NCBI GenBank assembly: GCA_036971715.1
Contig: JAVHJL010000005.1
Location: 186,001-250,000, forward strand
Reading direction: 5' to 3'
Source: Arthrobotrys musiformis
Taxonomy: Eukaryota; Ascomycota; Orbiliomycetes; Orbiliales; Orbiliaceae
Length of the DNA: 64,000 nucleotides
A model generated the notes under the pieces. That model saw only the letters and a program-made list of their open reading frames with translations, made no database searches and was not told where the DNA came from. The translations under genes and the position numbers were made by a program. Shown here one piece after another: positions 35,385 to 48,710 of this stretch (position 1 is the first letter of the stretch; each line of letters opens with the position of its first letter).

Positions 35385-38300
35385 ATGGCCTCTTCACATC
35401 TAATAACGACGATTCCAACAATGCGGCCGGTGCAGCTACTCGAGAAACCGACGTCGTCGACATTACTGACGTCGCTGCATTACCTGTTCCCCGTCTTCTT
35501 GCTATTCTTCTTCATAATCTTCCTGGCGACATGGTCGATTTACACTTCGGAAACGGTGGATCCGACAAAGGAGTCCATATTGTTCGCGCGACGCAAGAGT
35601 TCGATTAGTAAACCGAATATCCCATCCGGCCACGAGGTTCAGAGGTTGCCGAATAAGCCACTTCTGAGCTCTTTTGCGCGGTCCATGTTCAATTGGGCGC
35701 TCGTGGGGCTTACGATTACTTATGTGAGTTTTCCCCTTCTATTTTCTCGATTTATTTCATTGCTTTATCATGTTCTTTACGAGGAGGAGGCAGAATGGAA
35801 GGACTAATGGAAATTGTGTAGATCATCGATGCTGCGAATTTGATTCTTCACGCTCTGGCGAAGAAGGGCTGGTGGGCCGGTCAGGACACAGTTGTAAGTC
35901 CATCACTCCACGATGGCACTTCCTTGAGGCCATGCTAGGGGTGGCAAGGGGTGGCACTATTTTGTTGGGAGAATCACATGCTAACTTCATGGCGGCTTTG
36001 GTCGGCGATAGATCTATACCACGTCGCTGATATTCCTCTCGATAACCCTTCTCGCCAGCCAATTGGAAAGCAAATACTACCCTGTGATGCCGCATGCGAC
36101 CTCATGGTTCATGATCCTTTGCGCTGAAATCACAATCCTAATCGAAGACTCCTCGCTACACACCCGATTTTCGGAATGGGACAAATGGCAGGTAGCTTTG
36201 GCTGCCGTGGCCGGGTTCAGGATCGTATGGCTCGCCGGTATGGTTGTAATTTGGTTCCTACTCTACGCTCGGGAGAAGCGAAAGCGAATCCAGCTGGAGA
36301 GCGATAGTGGTTCCAGCTCTGAGACCTCTTCGTTGTTGGGATCCGACGACAGCCATGTCGAATACGGGGCGACGACACCGCAGCCGGGTGCTAGCAATAG
36401 CACTTCTGCACCGGTTAACAAGAAGGTACCTGGTTGGGCTCGTAGGGATAAGAACCCCGAGGGCTCGTGGTGGGAGTATCTCAAGGGGTACAAAATGCTC
36501 TTTCCGTACTTGTGGCCAAGCAAGGATCGAAAGCTTCAGTTTGTTATGATGATTTGTATCTTGATCGTTTTGATCCAGAGATGGATTAACGTGAAGGTTC
36601 CGGATCAGTTGGGTCGCATCACTAAGATTCTCGGAAACGACAAAGCCGAAGAACGTATGTTAGAGGCCTCTACAATTTTTTAGGTGAAATTATGCTAATG
36701 TGTGTTTTTTTAGGACGAATTCCGTGGTTCGATATTTTCCTGTACCTTGTTTTCCGCTTCCTCCAAGGCAACATGGGTCTCTTGGGTGGAATAAGATCCA
36801 TCCTATGGGTTCCAATCAGCCAATACTCCTACAGATCGATCTCTCAGGCCGCCTTCGAGCACGTCCACTCTCTTTCCCTCGATTTCCATCTGGGGAAGAA
36901 GACCGGCGAGGTATTGTCAGCCCTGTCGAAAGGCGCAGCGATCAATAACTTCTTGGAAATGGTGTCATTCCAAGTGCTGCCGATGTTGCTGGATCTGGGG
37001 ATCGCCGTAATTTACTTTTTGACAAACTATGATGCGTACTATGCTTTGATTATTATCATTGTCACCGGGGCTTATCTTTACGTAACTGTGAGAATGGCCA
37101 GGTGGAGATCTGATATTCGTCGAACCATGGTGAACAAGTCGCGAGAAGAAGATGCGGTCAAGTGAGTATCCCAATATCGCTTTTTACCAAAGCAATAGCG
37201 CTAACTAGAAGGGCAGGAACGACTCGATGATCGCGTACGAGACTGTGAAATACTTCAACGCCGAAGCATACGAGTTCAACCGGTACCGGGAGGCTGTAAG
37301 GGGCTTCCAGCACGCCGAATATCGTGTCTTGACATCTTTGAACATTATGAATGTGACTCAGAATCTCATGTTCACCCTGGGCCTTGTTGCTGCTTGCTAT
37401 TTGAGTGCATACCAAGTCACAACCGGACAAGCCGACGTTGGTAAATTCGTTACTCTCTTGACCTATTTGGCACAGCTGCAGGGACCCCTCAACTTCTTTG
37501 GCACATTCTACCGAAGCATCCAAAGCTCCATGATCAACTCCGAGCGAATGCTTGAGCTATTCCGAGAGAAGCCAACGGTCATCGATGAGCCTCAGTCTAA
37601 GCGCCTGGGCCAGACGGACGGCCACTTGGCTTTCGAAAACGTCCACTTCGCCTACGACGAGCGAAAGCCTGCACTCCGCGGGTTGAGCTTCGAAGCCGCC
37701 CCGGGCACCACAACAGCATTTGTCGGCGAAAGCGGTGGGGGAAAGACCACCATTTTGCGACTAATCTTCAGATTTTACAATGCGTCTATGGGATCTGTTA
37801 AAATTGACGGACGGGATGTGAGAGACTTTACGATTGAGAGTCTTCGAGAGAAGATTGGTGTCGTACCTCAGGATACCGTTTTGTTCAATGAGACGTTGAT
37901 GTATAATCTGAAATACGCCAATCCTAGTGCTACCGATGAAGATGTTTATCGGGCTTGCCAGGCTGCCAGTATTCACGAGAAGATCCTTACTTTCCCGGAT
38001 GGATATAATACCAAAGTTGGAGAGAGAGGATTGCGCTTGTCGGGTGGAGAGAAACAGAGGGTTAGTACTTGGTTGAAATATTGTTCAAGTTTCTTATCAC
38101 TAACGAAGTATAGGTTGCCATTGCTCGTACTATTATCAAGAACCCAAAGATTATTCTCCTGGATGAGGCTACCGCGTCGCTGGACACAGAGACTGAACAG
38201 CACATCCAATCCGCCCTGAGAGAACTTACTGCTGGCCGAACCACCCTTGTCATTGCGTAAGTCAATATTAGCCCCCGCATATCTTACCTCGATACTAATC

Positions 38301-38679
38301 TATCTACAGCCACCGTCTTTCCACGATCACAAACGCCAACCAAATCGTCGTTGTAGCTAACGGCCGCGTCGCTGAGGTGGGCACGCACGACCAACTGCTC
38401 GCCCTCAGGGGGAGGTACTCCACAATGTGGTACCGTCAAATCCGCGCAGAGGAGAAGATGAAGAAGCTTCAAGCTGTGCAGGACGAGGATCCATATTCTG
38501 GTGGTGAGAACACACCGGGTACCAGGACACCGCTTATTACCGTATCGGATACCGAGGCGGATGATCATCATCACCCCGGTCCTGTTATCGCTACGAGCGG
38601 TGTTCCTATCCCACCTAGCGGTGCTGCGGAAGGTCCAAAGTCTGGTGTTGGAAGCGATGATCCTCCTAGATCTCTGTAG
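35385..38679 (+). CDS. HMT1-type vacuolar ABC half-transporter (heavy-metal tolerance), 7 exons, 952 aa
   Basis: Exons are 35385–35723, 35822–35893, 36012–36654, 36714–37161, 37217–38060, 38114–38256 and 38310–38679, and phase is consistent throughout. The N-terminal ~220 residues hold about five hydrophobic segments (TMD0). A ~100-residue Ser-rich linker follows, then a six-helix TMD1 with the HVHSLSLDFHLGKKTGEVL region typical of this family. The single nucleotide-binding domain has Walker A GESGGGKTT (about 671), signature LSGGEKQR (775–782) and Walker B KIILLDEAT (794–802). The acidic/His-rich C-terminus contains DDHHHPG. Fission-yeast Hmt1 and animal ABCB6 relatives move phytochelatin– or glutathione–metal conjugates into the vacuole as homodimers. 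The substrate here is inferred. All catalytic motifs are present, so it is expected to be active. Confidence 0.9.
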
Positions 38680-40016
38680 TAAGAGACCTTCAAGAGGGCC
38701 TGCGTACATACATCTGATTCCTTGACGATGACGGCGTCCCGAAAAAGTGAATGGTCAGTCTGGAGAAGTGCTAGACTGCGAAAGCCTCTTTCATCCTTTT
38801 CAGCGTACTGTCATCGATTAGGTCGCCCGCAACTTGGAGTGACATCCAAGTGCATGCTCGACAATACTAATATTTCTAGACATGAAAACCCTCCACTCCT
38901 ACGACCGCCGTTCTCGCCCGTCCTTTTTGCCCTTTCGCCTTTTTTGTTATATCTGACGCCCATGTAACGACTGACTGATACACGAAAAGTCCTCTTGATT
39001 TTATTTTTCTTATTTTCGTTTACTATCCCGTTTTGCTTTTTGTCTTTTGAAAAAACACTTTGCCTCCTGTTTCTGGCCTCTAGCCTCCCTGTCGTCTACT
39101 TCCCCTGTCCCTTTTAGCCAGCGTTGCCTTTGCCTTTTCTCTTCTTTTTTTTATTTTTCAAGGAAGAGCTAGCAGTGGAAAAAACTTGGTACACGATAAT
39201 ATTAATTAATCTGTAGTATAAAAAATTTTGGTTCCTTCGATCCTGTTCCCCTCCATCATATCCGGTCTTGTTTCGTTTGTTTTTTTGTCGGCCCTTTTGC
39301 TTTATCTTCGGTAGTTTTTAGATGATTCTTCTTTTTATTGTTTCAATTGAGTATATATATTTCTTCTATCCTCTTCTTAGATTTCATTACATTTCCTAGT
39401 GCCGGCGCTTGAGACCTAGTCTTCCCTTGGATTTCTTATAAATTTCCTTCTATTATATGGGTTATCGCGGTGAACCATGGTGGGCGGTGGCTGTTCCTTT
39501 GTCGCATTTCTTTCCCTGCTGCTGCACCAGCGTTTTGAATATCTCTGGCCATAATAATCTAGTGTATAGAGTGCCTGTTATGCCATTTGTCTAATGAAGC
39601 CTGAAAATTGTCTCGTATGCTGGGATTATAGTGTGGAAGTGCAGCTGGAGCGTGGTCACAAGACTTGGCGTCAGTGTTTTTTCCGTTCGCGTCAAAAGGA
39701 ACGGAAGGCTGCCAGAGAAATCAAAACCCTCCGCGTCCGAGTCACACACACACAATCCACCAAACCTCACCTCCTCCCCTCACCACCCAACTTCACGACC
39801 TATCCAGGCACCTTTTTTTTTTCCTCTACAAAAAGAAAGAAGCCCTGAAGCCGCCGAAAATGCACGATACCTCTTCTATTCCTTCAACTTCATCGAATTT
39901 TCATTCTCTATCGGCGGCTTCACGGGTTCCTCCTTAGTAGCTCTATCCATCCGTCAACTATAAGGCTATAGAATACTATACTACAGAACCCTGGTCGAAA
40001 GGGAAGGCTATTCTAG
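38680..40016. other. Intergenic region, no gene seen
   Basis: 1.3 kb of T-rich DNA downstream of the ABC transporter, then the promoter of the TEN1-like gene. The T/C-rich stretch at 38990–39400 looks like a long 3' UTR or its downstream flank. Short frames are low-complexity. Confidence 0.5.
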
Positions 40017-41056
40017 ATGCCAACCCCGCTCCCCTCCCCCGTACACTTTATCCAAAATGTACACCATCTGCCGGTTGGGTGCAAAGTGAGAGTATTGGGA
40101 TTGTATGTTTACCTCTCCCTTTCCTTCCAACCCTTGGACAGAGACTAATGGTTACAACGGACAGGATACAATCATACGAGCCGTCGACGGGGATAATGAC
40201 ACTCCACCACCGTCCTGCGATTGATATCCCTCCCCCGACGGTGTCTTCTGCACTTCAACGACAACGGAAACGAAAAGTGGTTGGAGAAGGAGAGGGCGTG
40301 GGAGGGAAACGGGTACTTGCAGTGCAACCTACGTCATCTCATGTAGCTCCTCGGAACGGAGCCGTACAACCGGAGGGTAGGAGGAGAATCGTCAATGGTC
40401 CAAGCGGGATACAATCTGCTTCGAGGATGAGTGCTGCTGGTTCTACATCGAATAGGCCGGCGAACGGTGTCACCCGCAGCACCGGAACGGCAACAGGAAC
40501 GGCAAAGATCCCACCACGGGTGATCAACCCTCCTCAAACCCCAACGAAGGGACGTATAGTCCACCTCGTAACTCCATCATCACCACTATCACCCATAAAA
40601 CCCCTGGTTGCGGCGTCACAAGCCGCCGTATCGGCTCTCAATTCCGTGGGAATGAATAAACGCCCGTCGTTACCACTTCCTAAACCCGCGGCGGTAACAA
40701 TCCCACCCCCCCCACCTCCGAAGATAAGCCCCATCCTGCCGAGACAACCGTCTAAACCCGCCCAACCTCCAAAATACACGCTAGAAGTCTCAATAGACTT
40801 AACCCTCAGAACAACCACCGCAGACCTAACCCCTCTCCCGCCAATAATAGAAGGAACCTGGGTCAACGTCATAGGTTATAAACGAGGCGACGGGGTGGTT
40901 GATGCGATTTCGATATTTAAAGTTGAAGGGAAGCTCAATATTGAGGCTTATGAGAGGGCTATAGAGGGAATGGGGAAGGTCAGGGAGAGGGTTGAGTGGG
41001 AGGTCAGAGAGGGGATTGCGAATGGGAGGGGGTTGCAGGGTGGTGTTTGGGATTGA
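40017..41056 (+). CDS. TEN1-like CST telomere-capping complex subunit with long insertion, 2 exons, 325 aa
   Basis: Exons are 40017–40102 and 40165–41056, joined in phase 2 (donor GTATGT, acceptor GACAG). The start of the OB-fold is FIQNVHHLPVGCKVRVLG, continuing into QSYEPSTGIMTLHH. The end is LEVSIDLTLRT, then EGTWVNVIGY (about 258–267), then KLNIEAYERAIEGM. This order matches fungal Ten1 (V[HK]FLSEIP..PG.KVRFLG ... GEWVNVIGYV ... LE.YE). Ten1 binds Stn1 and single-stranded telomeric DNA in the nucleus. Typical fungal Ten1 has about 130–160 residues. Here about 180 extra residues, Pro/Ser/Arg-rich with QRQRKRKVV as a possible nuclear signal, interrupt the barrel between early and late strands. 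Starting at the later ATG in 40079 would lose the first OB strand. It is convergent with GPI18. Confidence 0.72.
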
Positions 41057-41329
41057 TTGCCTCTTTCTATTTTCCTTAGCGTTGCGGGTTGGCGTTTTAA
41101 GATGGTTTTGGGGGATTATGGTGTTTATAGGCGTTTAGGTGCTACTATGCCGGTCGTTGAGGTTGATTTGGCATACGATATGAAGAAATATATAGATATC
41201 GAGGCGTGAAATGGCTTATGTTATTAACGATCTATCCAAGTATACATATGAAATACAAACCACGGCAGCCGCTGTTAGTATATACACTTCCATATCCCCA
41301 ATTAAACCTCATTCATGATGTAGTCCACC

Positions 41330-42918
41330 TCACGCAGGCGGCAAAAACCCACCATAAAGCACCGCCTGCACCACCTGATACCCCAGGAAGAACTTCACAG
41401 CAGGTCTAACCCAACCTGCTTCTTCACTCTTCAAATCCTCCCCCGCCTCCCCATCCTTCGATTTCGCCGAATCCTTGGGCCTACCACCTGTTTGTACCAG
41501 CCCCGCCGCGGAAACGATATACCACATCGGCAACCCGCTGCTCAACCTCGCAATAATCTGGACGTGGTAACTTGTCACCGCCATTACCGCTAGTAACAAC
41601 TGCGGTAGGGTTAATCTGAATAATAAGTCTTTATTCGCATGTTTTAGATCGAGCGAGTAGAGGGTTGGTAGCTCCGGGGGTTGGATTGAGATAATTTTCG
41701 CAGAAGTTTTGAAGAGCACGTAGAGGGTTGGTGAGGCGAGGAGGAAGAGGGGGATGTTATTTGGGGTCCAGTATTTTAGGAAGCCGACGCCCCTGATCAT
41801 TATTAGCGATGTCAATCGTGTTAATGGGGGGAAGGACATACCAGTAGTGACTTTGAACGAAGCTGTATATTGACGGTAACCTCTTCGCACACCAATCCCT
41901 TTGCATCGCCGGTTCGACGAGGCTACAGTATTCCACCCAGCCCAGGTACTGCCTCCAAACCATCGGTAATCCCACTAAAGCCCCCGCAACCCCGCTGATG
42001 ATAAATAATCTAATATTCGCTACCGGGTTGATACCAGACAGCACCCTCAAAGCCGACTGCGAAACCTCAAAGACGAAAAGTACGCCGTTAATAATCCCAT
42101 TCGAACGGAATAGCCCTGAGACTCCAAATGCTAACCCGGACAATAATAAAAATACTTCATTAACTGCCCCGTGTTCCCCATCGGGCGCGGTATTCTTGAC
42201 AGCATAGCTATAAAACCAGTATCCTAAAAACGATAGTACTGAAAAAATGGATTCGTTATAGGGTGCTATGAGGAATATACCAGCTGGGGAGAGGATGTGT
42301 AATGTCGCCGCTATGAAGGCGACTACGTTCGGAGTTTCCCCACTGTTGCCAAGGGTACCCTTCGGTCCAGCCGGATTGAAGAGAAGGGCGGTCAGGTGGT
42401 ACAGAATTATTGCGGAGACTAAATGAGATCCACATGAGACGATTGATAGGAACAGGATCTGGAATGAAGGACTCATCCCATCGGCCCCTAGAAGGCCTAG
42501 GATCCATTGAACACCTTCAAAAGTAAAAAAAAAAAAAAAAAAAAAATTAATCAGCAAGAATAAAGAATAGTTGGGGAAGTATGGTGTAATGCATACCATG
42601 AACCAAATACGACTGTCCGACTCCAAACGCCCACTCTTGCTCCCAACGATGACCATGCCTCGCTATGCTGGCGAAGTAAATTGCATCCCACCTCGTCAAA
42701 GCCGTCACTAACCTCTCAACAAACCCCGTCGTAAGGGGGTCCGTAGTATCTCCGGTTATATGCGTAGAGCTAGTATCATACCCCAACGGTGAAAACGACG
42801 GGAACAAAAAGGTTGCAGAGAAGGCAAGGAGTAATAGTGATAACGTCCGTATTACATAAATAATGCAAAGAGACTTAACGGCGCCCGCGGAGCCCTCAAG
42901 CGGTGTTAAGAGAGCCAT
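41330..42918 (-). CDS. GPI18: GPI mannosyltransferase 2 (GPI18/PIG-V), 3 exons, 485 aa
   Basis: Exons are 42918–42597, 42514–41842 and 41792–41330, each junction in phase 2 with clean codons. The protein is polytopic, with about eight hydrophobic segments. The luminal motif RWDAIYFASIARHGH (about 75–90) carries the essential Asp of PIG-V. HYWGVGFLKYWTPNNIPLF spans the exon 2–3 junction, and the end QAVLYGGFLPPA is the usual family terminus. The enzyme adds the second mannose to the GPI anchor precursor at the ER lumen using dolichol-phosphate-mannose, with Pga1 as partner in yeast. Intron 1 contains a 22-nt homopolymer (T on the coding strand) just before the acceptor. The length matches fungal homologues. 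Confidence 0.9.
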
Positions 42919-44461
42919 CTCCTCAAAACCCCCTTCGGGACTATCGGTATGCCGGTGAATTTATTCAAATTCAAGAGTACGGGGAGAACTGTGGCAGTCC
43001 GAGTCGGGAGAGTGCACACCCCGATGCCGATTCCTTCGCTTGCCGGTTTGCCGATATTGACTAAAATTCCCCAATGGCATGCCGAACCGGGAGAAACTGA
43101 TTGGAAGACGGGGGGCCGCTTTTTCGGACCGTCGATGCGACTCCAAAAGGGCAACGTGGGGATTACAATTGATAATAATATTCATGCATCTCTTTCGTAC
43201 AGCGCGTGGTATTGTTGCATTGTTGGCGTTAGTATTAGGGGAATCGTAGCTAAATGCTTGGCAAATCAACGCAAGTTTCATGTTGCAAGTTGGACTGCTG
43301 GCTAAAACTCTCCGCAGAAAGCCTCCAAAACTGCGGGCTCGAGCTCACTGCGCTGCCTATCTCAGCCCAGATTATTAATATTTCCCATGTTTTTCGAGTA
43401 AAATCACAGATATTTTGTCGATATATTAGACGATGCCGAGGTACAAAAGCTTGGTTCTAATGTTATTTGTATAACATGAATATACGGAAAAGGGAAAGCC
43501 GTGTCTAGTCAAAAGAAAATGCGAAGTGCGAACACTGTGAAGGGAAAACGTTACCCCGGCCGGGCCACTAGTCTTGAAATTTAGCGAAGAGGCTTTCTTG
43601 ACTTTTCTGGTCTGCCGCCAACCTCCAAGCCAAACCTTGTAGCAACCCTTTCGGCTGAGCCGAGGGGACCGGCCTTTCACCTTTTTTACAGTGGATTAAG
43701 GTCTTTGGGAGGGCATTGAGCTGTGCGTTTCGCAGGTCACGTTACTAGTCGGTTGAACCGAGATAGTAGCGCCCATTTCCCCAGATCCTCTCTGAGCGTT
43801 ATATGCACCGCACTTCTAAAATCGGGTTAGGACCAATGGAAACAATTCTATGACCACGGCCCTGATAAAACAGCAACGGAGATGATCGGTCACCGGGCTT
43901 GCAGGAGGGGTACTGCATGTCATGTCTGAGGGTTCATGCACGGATAAACGGCAGGTAATGTTTTTTGCACGTTTTCACTCGTGCTGTGAATATGGATTAT
44001 TCTCTTTTGATCAAGTGGTCTGTTTGAATCATATCACGCAATGGGGGATCATTTCGTAATCCGTTCGATTACGTTGATTGTAGTTTATACGGCAATACTA
44101 TCTAGTTGATTCGGACTAGCTTTATGGGGAGTTATCGCAGTTATATTGCTTCGTACGTGTGAAGTAGGTTTTCTTTATGGCAAGGATTTAGGTTGGTAGA
44201 CGCAATTATTTACCACCCCCATGCGGTTTGAGGCTTCAAGCTTCCTTAAGTACCTGGATAGCCGCCCCCCAAAAAACTTCCCCATTATTTTTCTTCCCAC
44301 AATTGCAACTGTGGATAGCATTTGGATTGGGTCATACAATTCTTGTAATACGATAATTTTTTTTAATTTTTGTGGAAATCTAATAGTGTTTCTTTTTTCT
44401 TATTATCGCGACCTCTACTGGGAACGAGACCAGGCCTCTACCATTTGGTAGACATTTCACA
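42919..44461. other. 1.5-kb divergent intergenic region, no gene seen
   Basis: Separates GPI18 (minus) from the MFS gene (plus). Frames of up to 118 codons here overlap on both strands and show no family resemblance. The part at 44340–44450 is T-rich and leads into the MFS start codon. Confidence 0.45.
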
Positions 44462-46629
44462 ATGTTTGACAAGGACGCCCAGAAGTCGAAGGAGCCATAT
44501 GGTTCCTCAACCAACCCCAGCAGCATCGAATTGGGGACCCAGCTTCCGGTAAACTCTACAGATGCAGATGTTGAACTACAGCGGAAAGAATCAGGCATGC
44601 CCCCGTTAGAGGCGGACATCCCACCTGCACTCCTCGATTGGGATCACCCAGACGACGAAAAGAATCCAAGGAATTGGCCGTTCGCTGATAGGGTGTTCCA
44701 AACCATCCCGCCTGCACTTTTCAGTTTTGTGGTGTAAGTGAATATATTTGAATTTGCTTAAAATGTTTGCGGTGGTTGAGCGCTGACGGCGTTTGGACAG
44801 CACGCTGGCATCGCCAATTTATACTACTGCGACGCAGCAGATTCAAGATGAATTCAATATTTCGTTCGAGGTGGCGCTGGTGCCGTTGACCACGCATACC
44901 TTGGGGTTCGCATTGGGGCCTATGCTTGCTGGTGAGTAACCCCCCACCCCCCAATTGATAAGTGATACCACAATCGATTCTGATCTTGGATTCCGGATAT
45001 TTTACAGCACCGCTGAGTGAGATGTTTGGGAGGAAATACGTATACCTTATTAGCTTCGCACTGTTTTTGCTGTTCACGATGGCGTCTGGGTTGGCACCAA
45101 ATGTGACTGCCCTTTGCATATTTAGGTAGGGTTCAAATCACCGTGTTAAATAGCGACAGTGGCTAATCGAGCTGTAGATTGATTGCTGGGTGCGTGGGCG
45201 CGCCAGCGCTTGCCGTGGGTGCTGGGACAATAAGTGATATTTGGGATACGCATAAGGTAATAGCTACCAGACCCGATATTCCGGTCGTAGGAGGCACTAA
45301 TAACATGGATTACAAAATAGGACGGTGGATTGGCAGCAATGTTCTTCATCATGGTAAGACGAAACGTTCAAAGTTTAAACCTGAAGGGTTACACAAAAAT
45401 TAATATCTTCTAGTCTCCATTCCTAGGTTCTTCCCTGGGGCCTGTCTTTGGTGGCTTAATCGGCTACCACCGTACCTGGCGCTGGACGATGTGGCTTGTC
45501 CTTCTCATCGGTGGGCCCATGTTCCTCTGGTTCATCCCTTTCATGAAGGAAACCTATAAGCCCGCAATTCTCAAAAAGCGAGCCATTGAGCGCGGTCAGA
45601 AGCTGCCACCAAAGCCTACCGGAGCTGAAGCGATCAAAAAGGTCCTTTTAGTAACCCTATTCCGCCCGGTACATATGTTGTTCACCGAACCCATCGTCAT
45701 CGCTTTATCGCTATACACCGCCTTCGTCTTCGGCGTGCTCTTCCTTTTCTTCGCCGCTATCTCTTATTCATTCGGTACACAATACCATTTCGATAGAAGA
45801 CAAAGCGGTTTAATCTTCATCAGCAGCGTCATTGGGATCATCCTTGGCTCCATGACCTTCGGTGTCATCGACCGCACAGTTTATAAGCGAAGATACGAGC
45901 ACGCTATTGCCAACGGCCAAAAGGTCCCCGTTGAGCTCCGGTTAGTTAGTGCCATGGTGGGGAGCTTAGCTCTCCCCGTGTCACTATTTTGGTAAGAGAA
46001 ATAACGTCAACTCGCGAGCTCTCGTCTATGTACAAGGTACAGAGCAGATCAACAGCGGGGTCCCATGTTTGCTAACCACGTGGTCCACCACAGGTTCGCA
46101 TGGACATGTAGAACATCGATTCACTGGATTGTGCCGACTTTATCCATTATCCCCTTCGGGTTCTCAATGATGCTTATATTCCGTACGTATAATATTCCAT
46201 TCTCTTATTTTTCTCGTCTACCCCAGACGAATTGCACGAAGAGACCCACCCCTTCCCTTTCCCCATAAAAATCAAGGAAACTTTTAAAAAGGGAAATAAA
46301 AGTGGAAAATATCCGGACAAGCGGGCGTAGTTTTGTGCTAACCACCACCCTTTTTTACCCATGTTATAGTCGCATCGGCTACATACCTAGTCGATACCTA
46401 TCAATTTATGGCCGCCGCCAGTGCTCTAGCAGCAAATGGACTTCTACGCTACGGATTCGGTGCCGTGTTCCCACTGTTTGCGATACAGATGTACACAAAC
46501 TTGGGTATCGGAATGGCGACTACTGCGTTGGGTATTATTGCCGTGGTTTTGATGGCGGTGCCGTTTGTGTTTTATCAATTTGGAAGATACTTCAGGGAAA
46601 AGTCGGGTTATGACACTCTTAAAGGCTAG
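44462..46629 (+). CDS. MFS drug:H+ antiporter-1 (DHA1) family transporter, 8 exons, 519 aa
   Basis: Exons are 44462–44733, 44801–44931, 45008–45125, 45178–45256, 45321–45353, 45414–45991, 46094–46182 and 46370–46629. Exon 5 is only 33 nt, and phase is consistent throughout. The cytosolic N-terminus contains the DWDHPDDEKNPRNWP motif typical of fungal DHA1 exporters. PLSEMFGRKYVY is the loop 2–3 signature (motif A). GSSLGPVFGG follows in TM5 (motif C-like), and PFGFSMMLIF and RYGFGAVFPLF lie late. Twelve membrane segments are expected. Relatives export drugs, polyamines or fungal metabolites at the plasma membrane. No biosynthetic cluster surrounds it, so the substrate is open. The last intron (46183–46369) is the longest. 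Confidence 0.88.
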
Positions 46630-48710
46630 ATTGAAACCCTGCCTTACCGAAAAAAAAAAAAAAAGTATACATATTATCATTGGTGGGAATCTGTTAAAAG
46701 GCTCGTGGGAAAAAAGAACCCGGCGCTGATGCCTTTTCTGACCGCAATGCGGTGCTTCAACACGCCTATAGACGGCCGGGGTGCGAGAAAGAGGAGGGCC
46801 TCGATACAACAAGTTACTTCGTGAGGGAATGCGGTATATATTAAAAATAAATACCCTGGGCAGATCATATGCGAGATTTCGTCTTTTGGCTATTTTGAAG
46901 GTGCAGGTTCAGGGCTTATATCGGGAGGGTGCACTGCCGTACTTTTGTCATAGATTTGGCTTTTATAATGTATAGTATAGTGTAATTAATGTCGAATGAA
47001 GAATAATGACTTGTATTAACACCAGTTGAAGAGTTCACAGGTTTTGAGGTTGCATGTGGATACTGTGATGATATTTGTTTTCTCAGGTTTGTTGACTTTG
47101 TTGCATTTTATTTCGAGACAGCCCAGCCTGGCTTCGCGGGAGCAAATGAACTCCTTAATTTCATGGCCGTTCGAGCTTTCACTTGGAAGTTGTCAACATT
47201 GCAACGAATTCGACATTATTCGAAACCATCGGGCCGGGAAGAAAGCACAGTTCTCCGAAGCCACTGAAGCACCATCCGCAGAATCGATCTGGGCTGGCTG
47301 AAATCGATTACCCATCGACCAGGAAGCCGCACGCTTTCTAGCGCCACCTATCTTGGCCTTTTGCCAGATTGAAACACCCTGTTAGCACCTGCTCGCTGTG
47401 AGCCCGTTGACCTTGATTACATACACTCGGGAACCCGTCCCCGAGACGCACGGACGTATCTAATGATTTATCACAAAACCACAGGAACAGAAAATTTCAA
47501 AAGCTTTGACCGGTTGGTCCTTGGGTACGTACGGGAATGTTTCATCGAAACAAGTCGAATCCTCGGTATTGAGAAATATCCAAAGTTTGGTAAATGCCTC
47601 GCGGACACGTTTTCTATTTGGCCTTTACTGCGCACGCTCTTGTTCCGGCCGGGTCTAGCTTGTTTTTTCGTTTCTTGAGTGTTGATAAGACGGATATAAT
47701 CTCACGTTGCAAAGCGACGGGTTCAAGGGTCTGAAGAGTGCTAACGAGAATTAATGCATTGCATGTTTTGCCTTACGATAGCTACATATTCGCAGGGTAT
47801 ATCTCGTTTAGGACAGGTTATTCGAAAAAGCTTGCATATCGGCAAGAAACAAAATAACTTGTATTCTTCCTAATATTCAAGTAAGCAGACCACATTTTCT
47901 CTTGCGAAAAAAAATTGTACCAAGACCAATATTAGCCGTCGATGTCGCGGGAGTTGGAAAGTCCTGAGAGAAAAAACCCCGTCATATGCTTCTCGTTTTC
48001 ATAGCCTCCGATTGAGAAACCACTAGTCTGTTAGTTCCGGTTCGTCGGGCCCCCTTGCTCTCGGCGCGGACGTCCTGTGCTGCTTACATATGTATGCAGA
48101 ACAGAATACGCATCTGCAACCCCAATCTGACGCCTGAATTCGAATTGCAGGTGCACTAAAAGTGGGTAACTTGAACCCTTCTTTCGAAATTTCTAAACCC
48201 ACCACGCCAGATCCATGCCGTTATTCCCGTCAAACTCGACAAAAAAAGAAAAACTTAGACCTGTCAAGTTTCTTGGAAGTGTAAGACATTCCCCTGATAC
48301 CTAAAAAATCCCACTGGGGCCGAAAAGAAAGTGGATCTCGTCAAGCTGCAAGCTTAATTGACATGGCTTCAACAGCCGTCAAGTACCTGTAGTTGCGAGG
48401 TACCGGTGACCCACTTACTCGGATTTCGGGAAAAGGCGAAGTAGATGTTGAAGGCTAAGACAAATGTACCCTCTTTCTCTCGACTTTAAATGTATTGATA
48501 GGTCCGTCTACCCTTTAAAGGGATCTGTGGTTTTACGCCCAAAATGAGGTATGATTGTCACACCTTTGCCGCGCTCCCTTTCCCTTGGGTCGGCCAATAT
48601 ATCTGGTAACCGCCAGGGGTATTGCCTTTCCCACTTAATATCCCCTCCCCTTCCACAGCCCAGCGCATCCAAAAAAACACTTGACTAACGGTTTTTACCA
48701 AATAATAATA
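46630..48710. other. 2.1-kb intergenic region, no gene seen
   Basis: MFS 3' UTR followed by the promoter of the GT23-like gene. No frame is protein-like, and no tRNA-like fold was recognised. A TAATAATAATAATG run immediately precedes the next start codon. Confidence 0.45.

Noticed and set aside
40079..41056. Continuous reading frame starting at 40079 as the TEN1 start
   Set aside because: This start reads through an intron (40103–40164) and loses the first OB strand. The spliced model from 40017 restores KVRVLG and keeps phase.
45354..45423. Apparent loss of the TM4–TM5 region in the MFS gene
   Set aside because: Choosing the CTTCTAG acceptor (exon from 45414) rather than CCTAG restores SPFLGSSLGP in frame, so the gene is intact.
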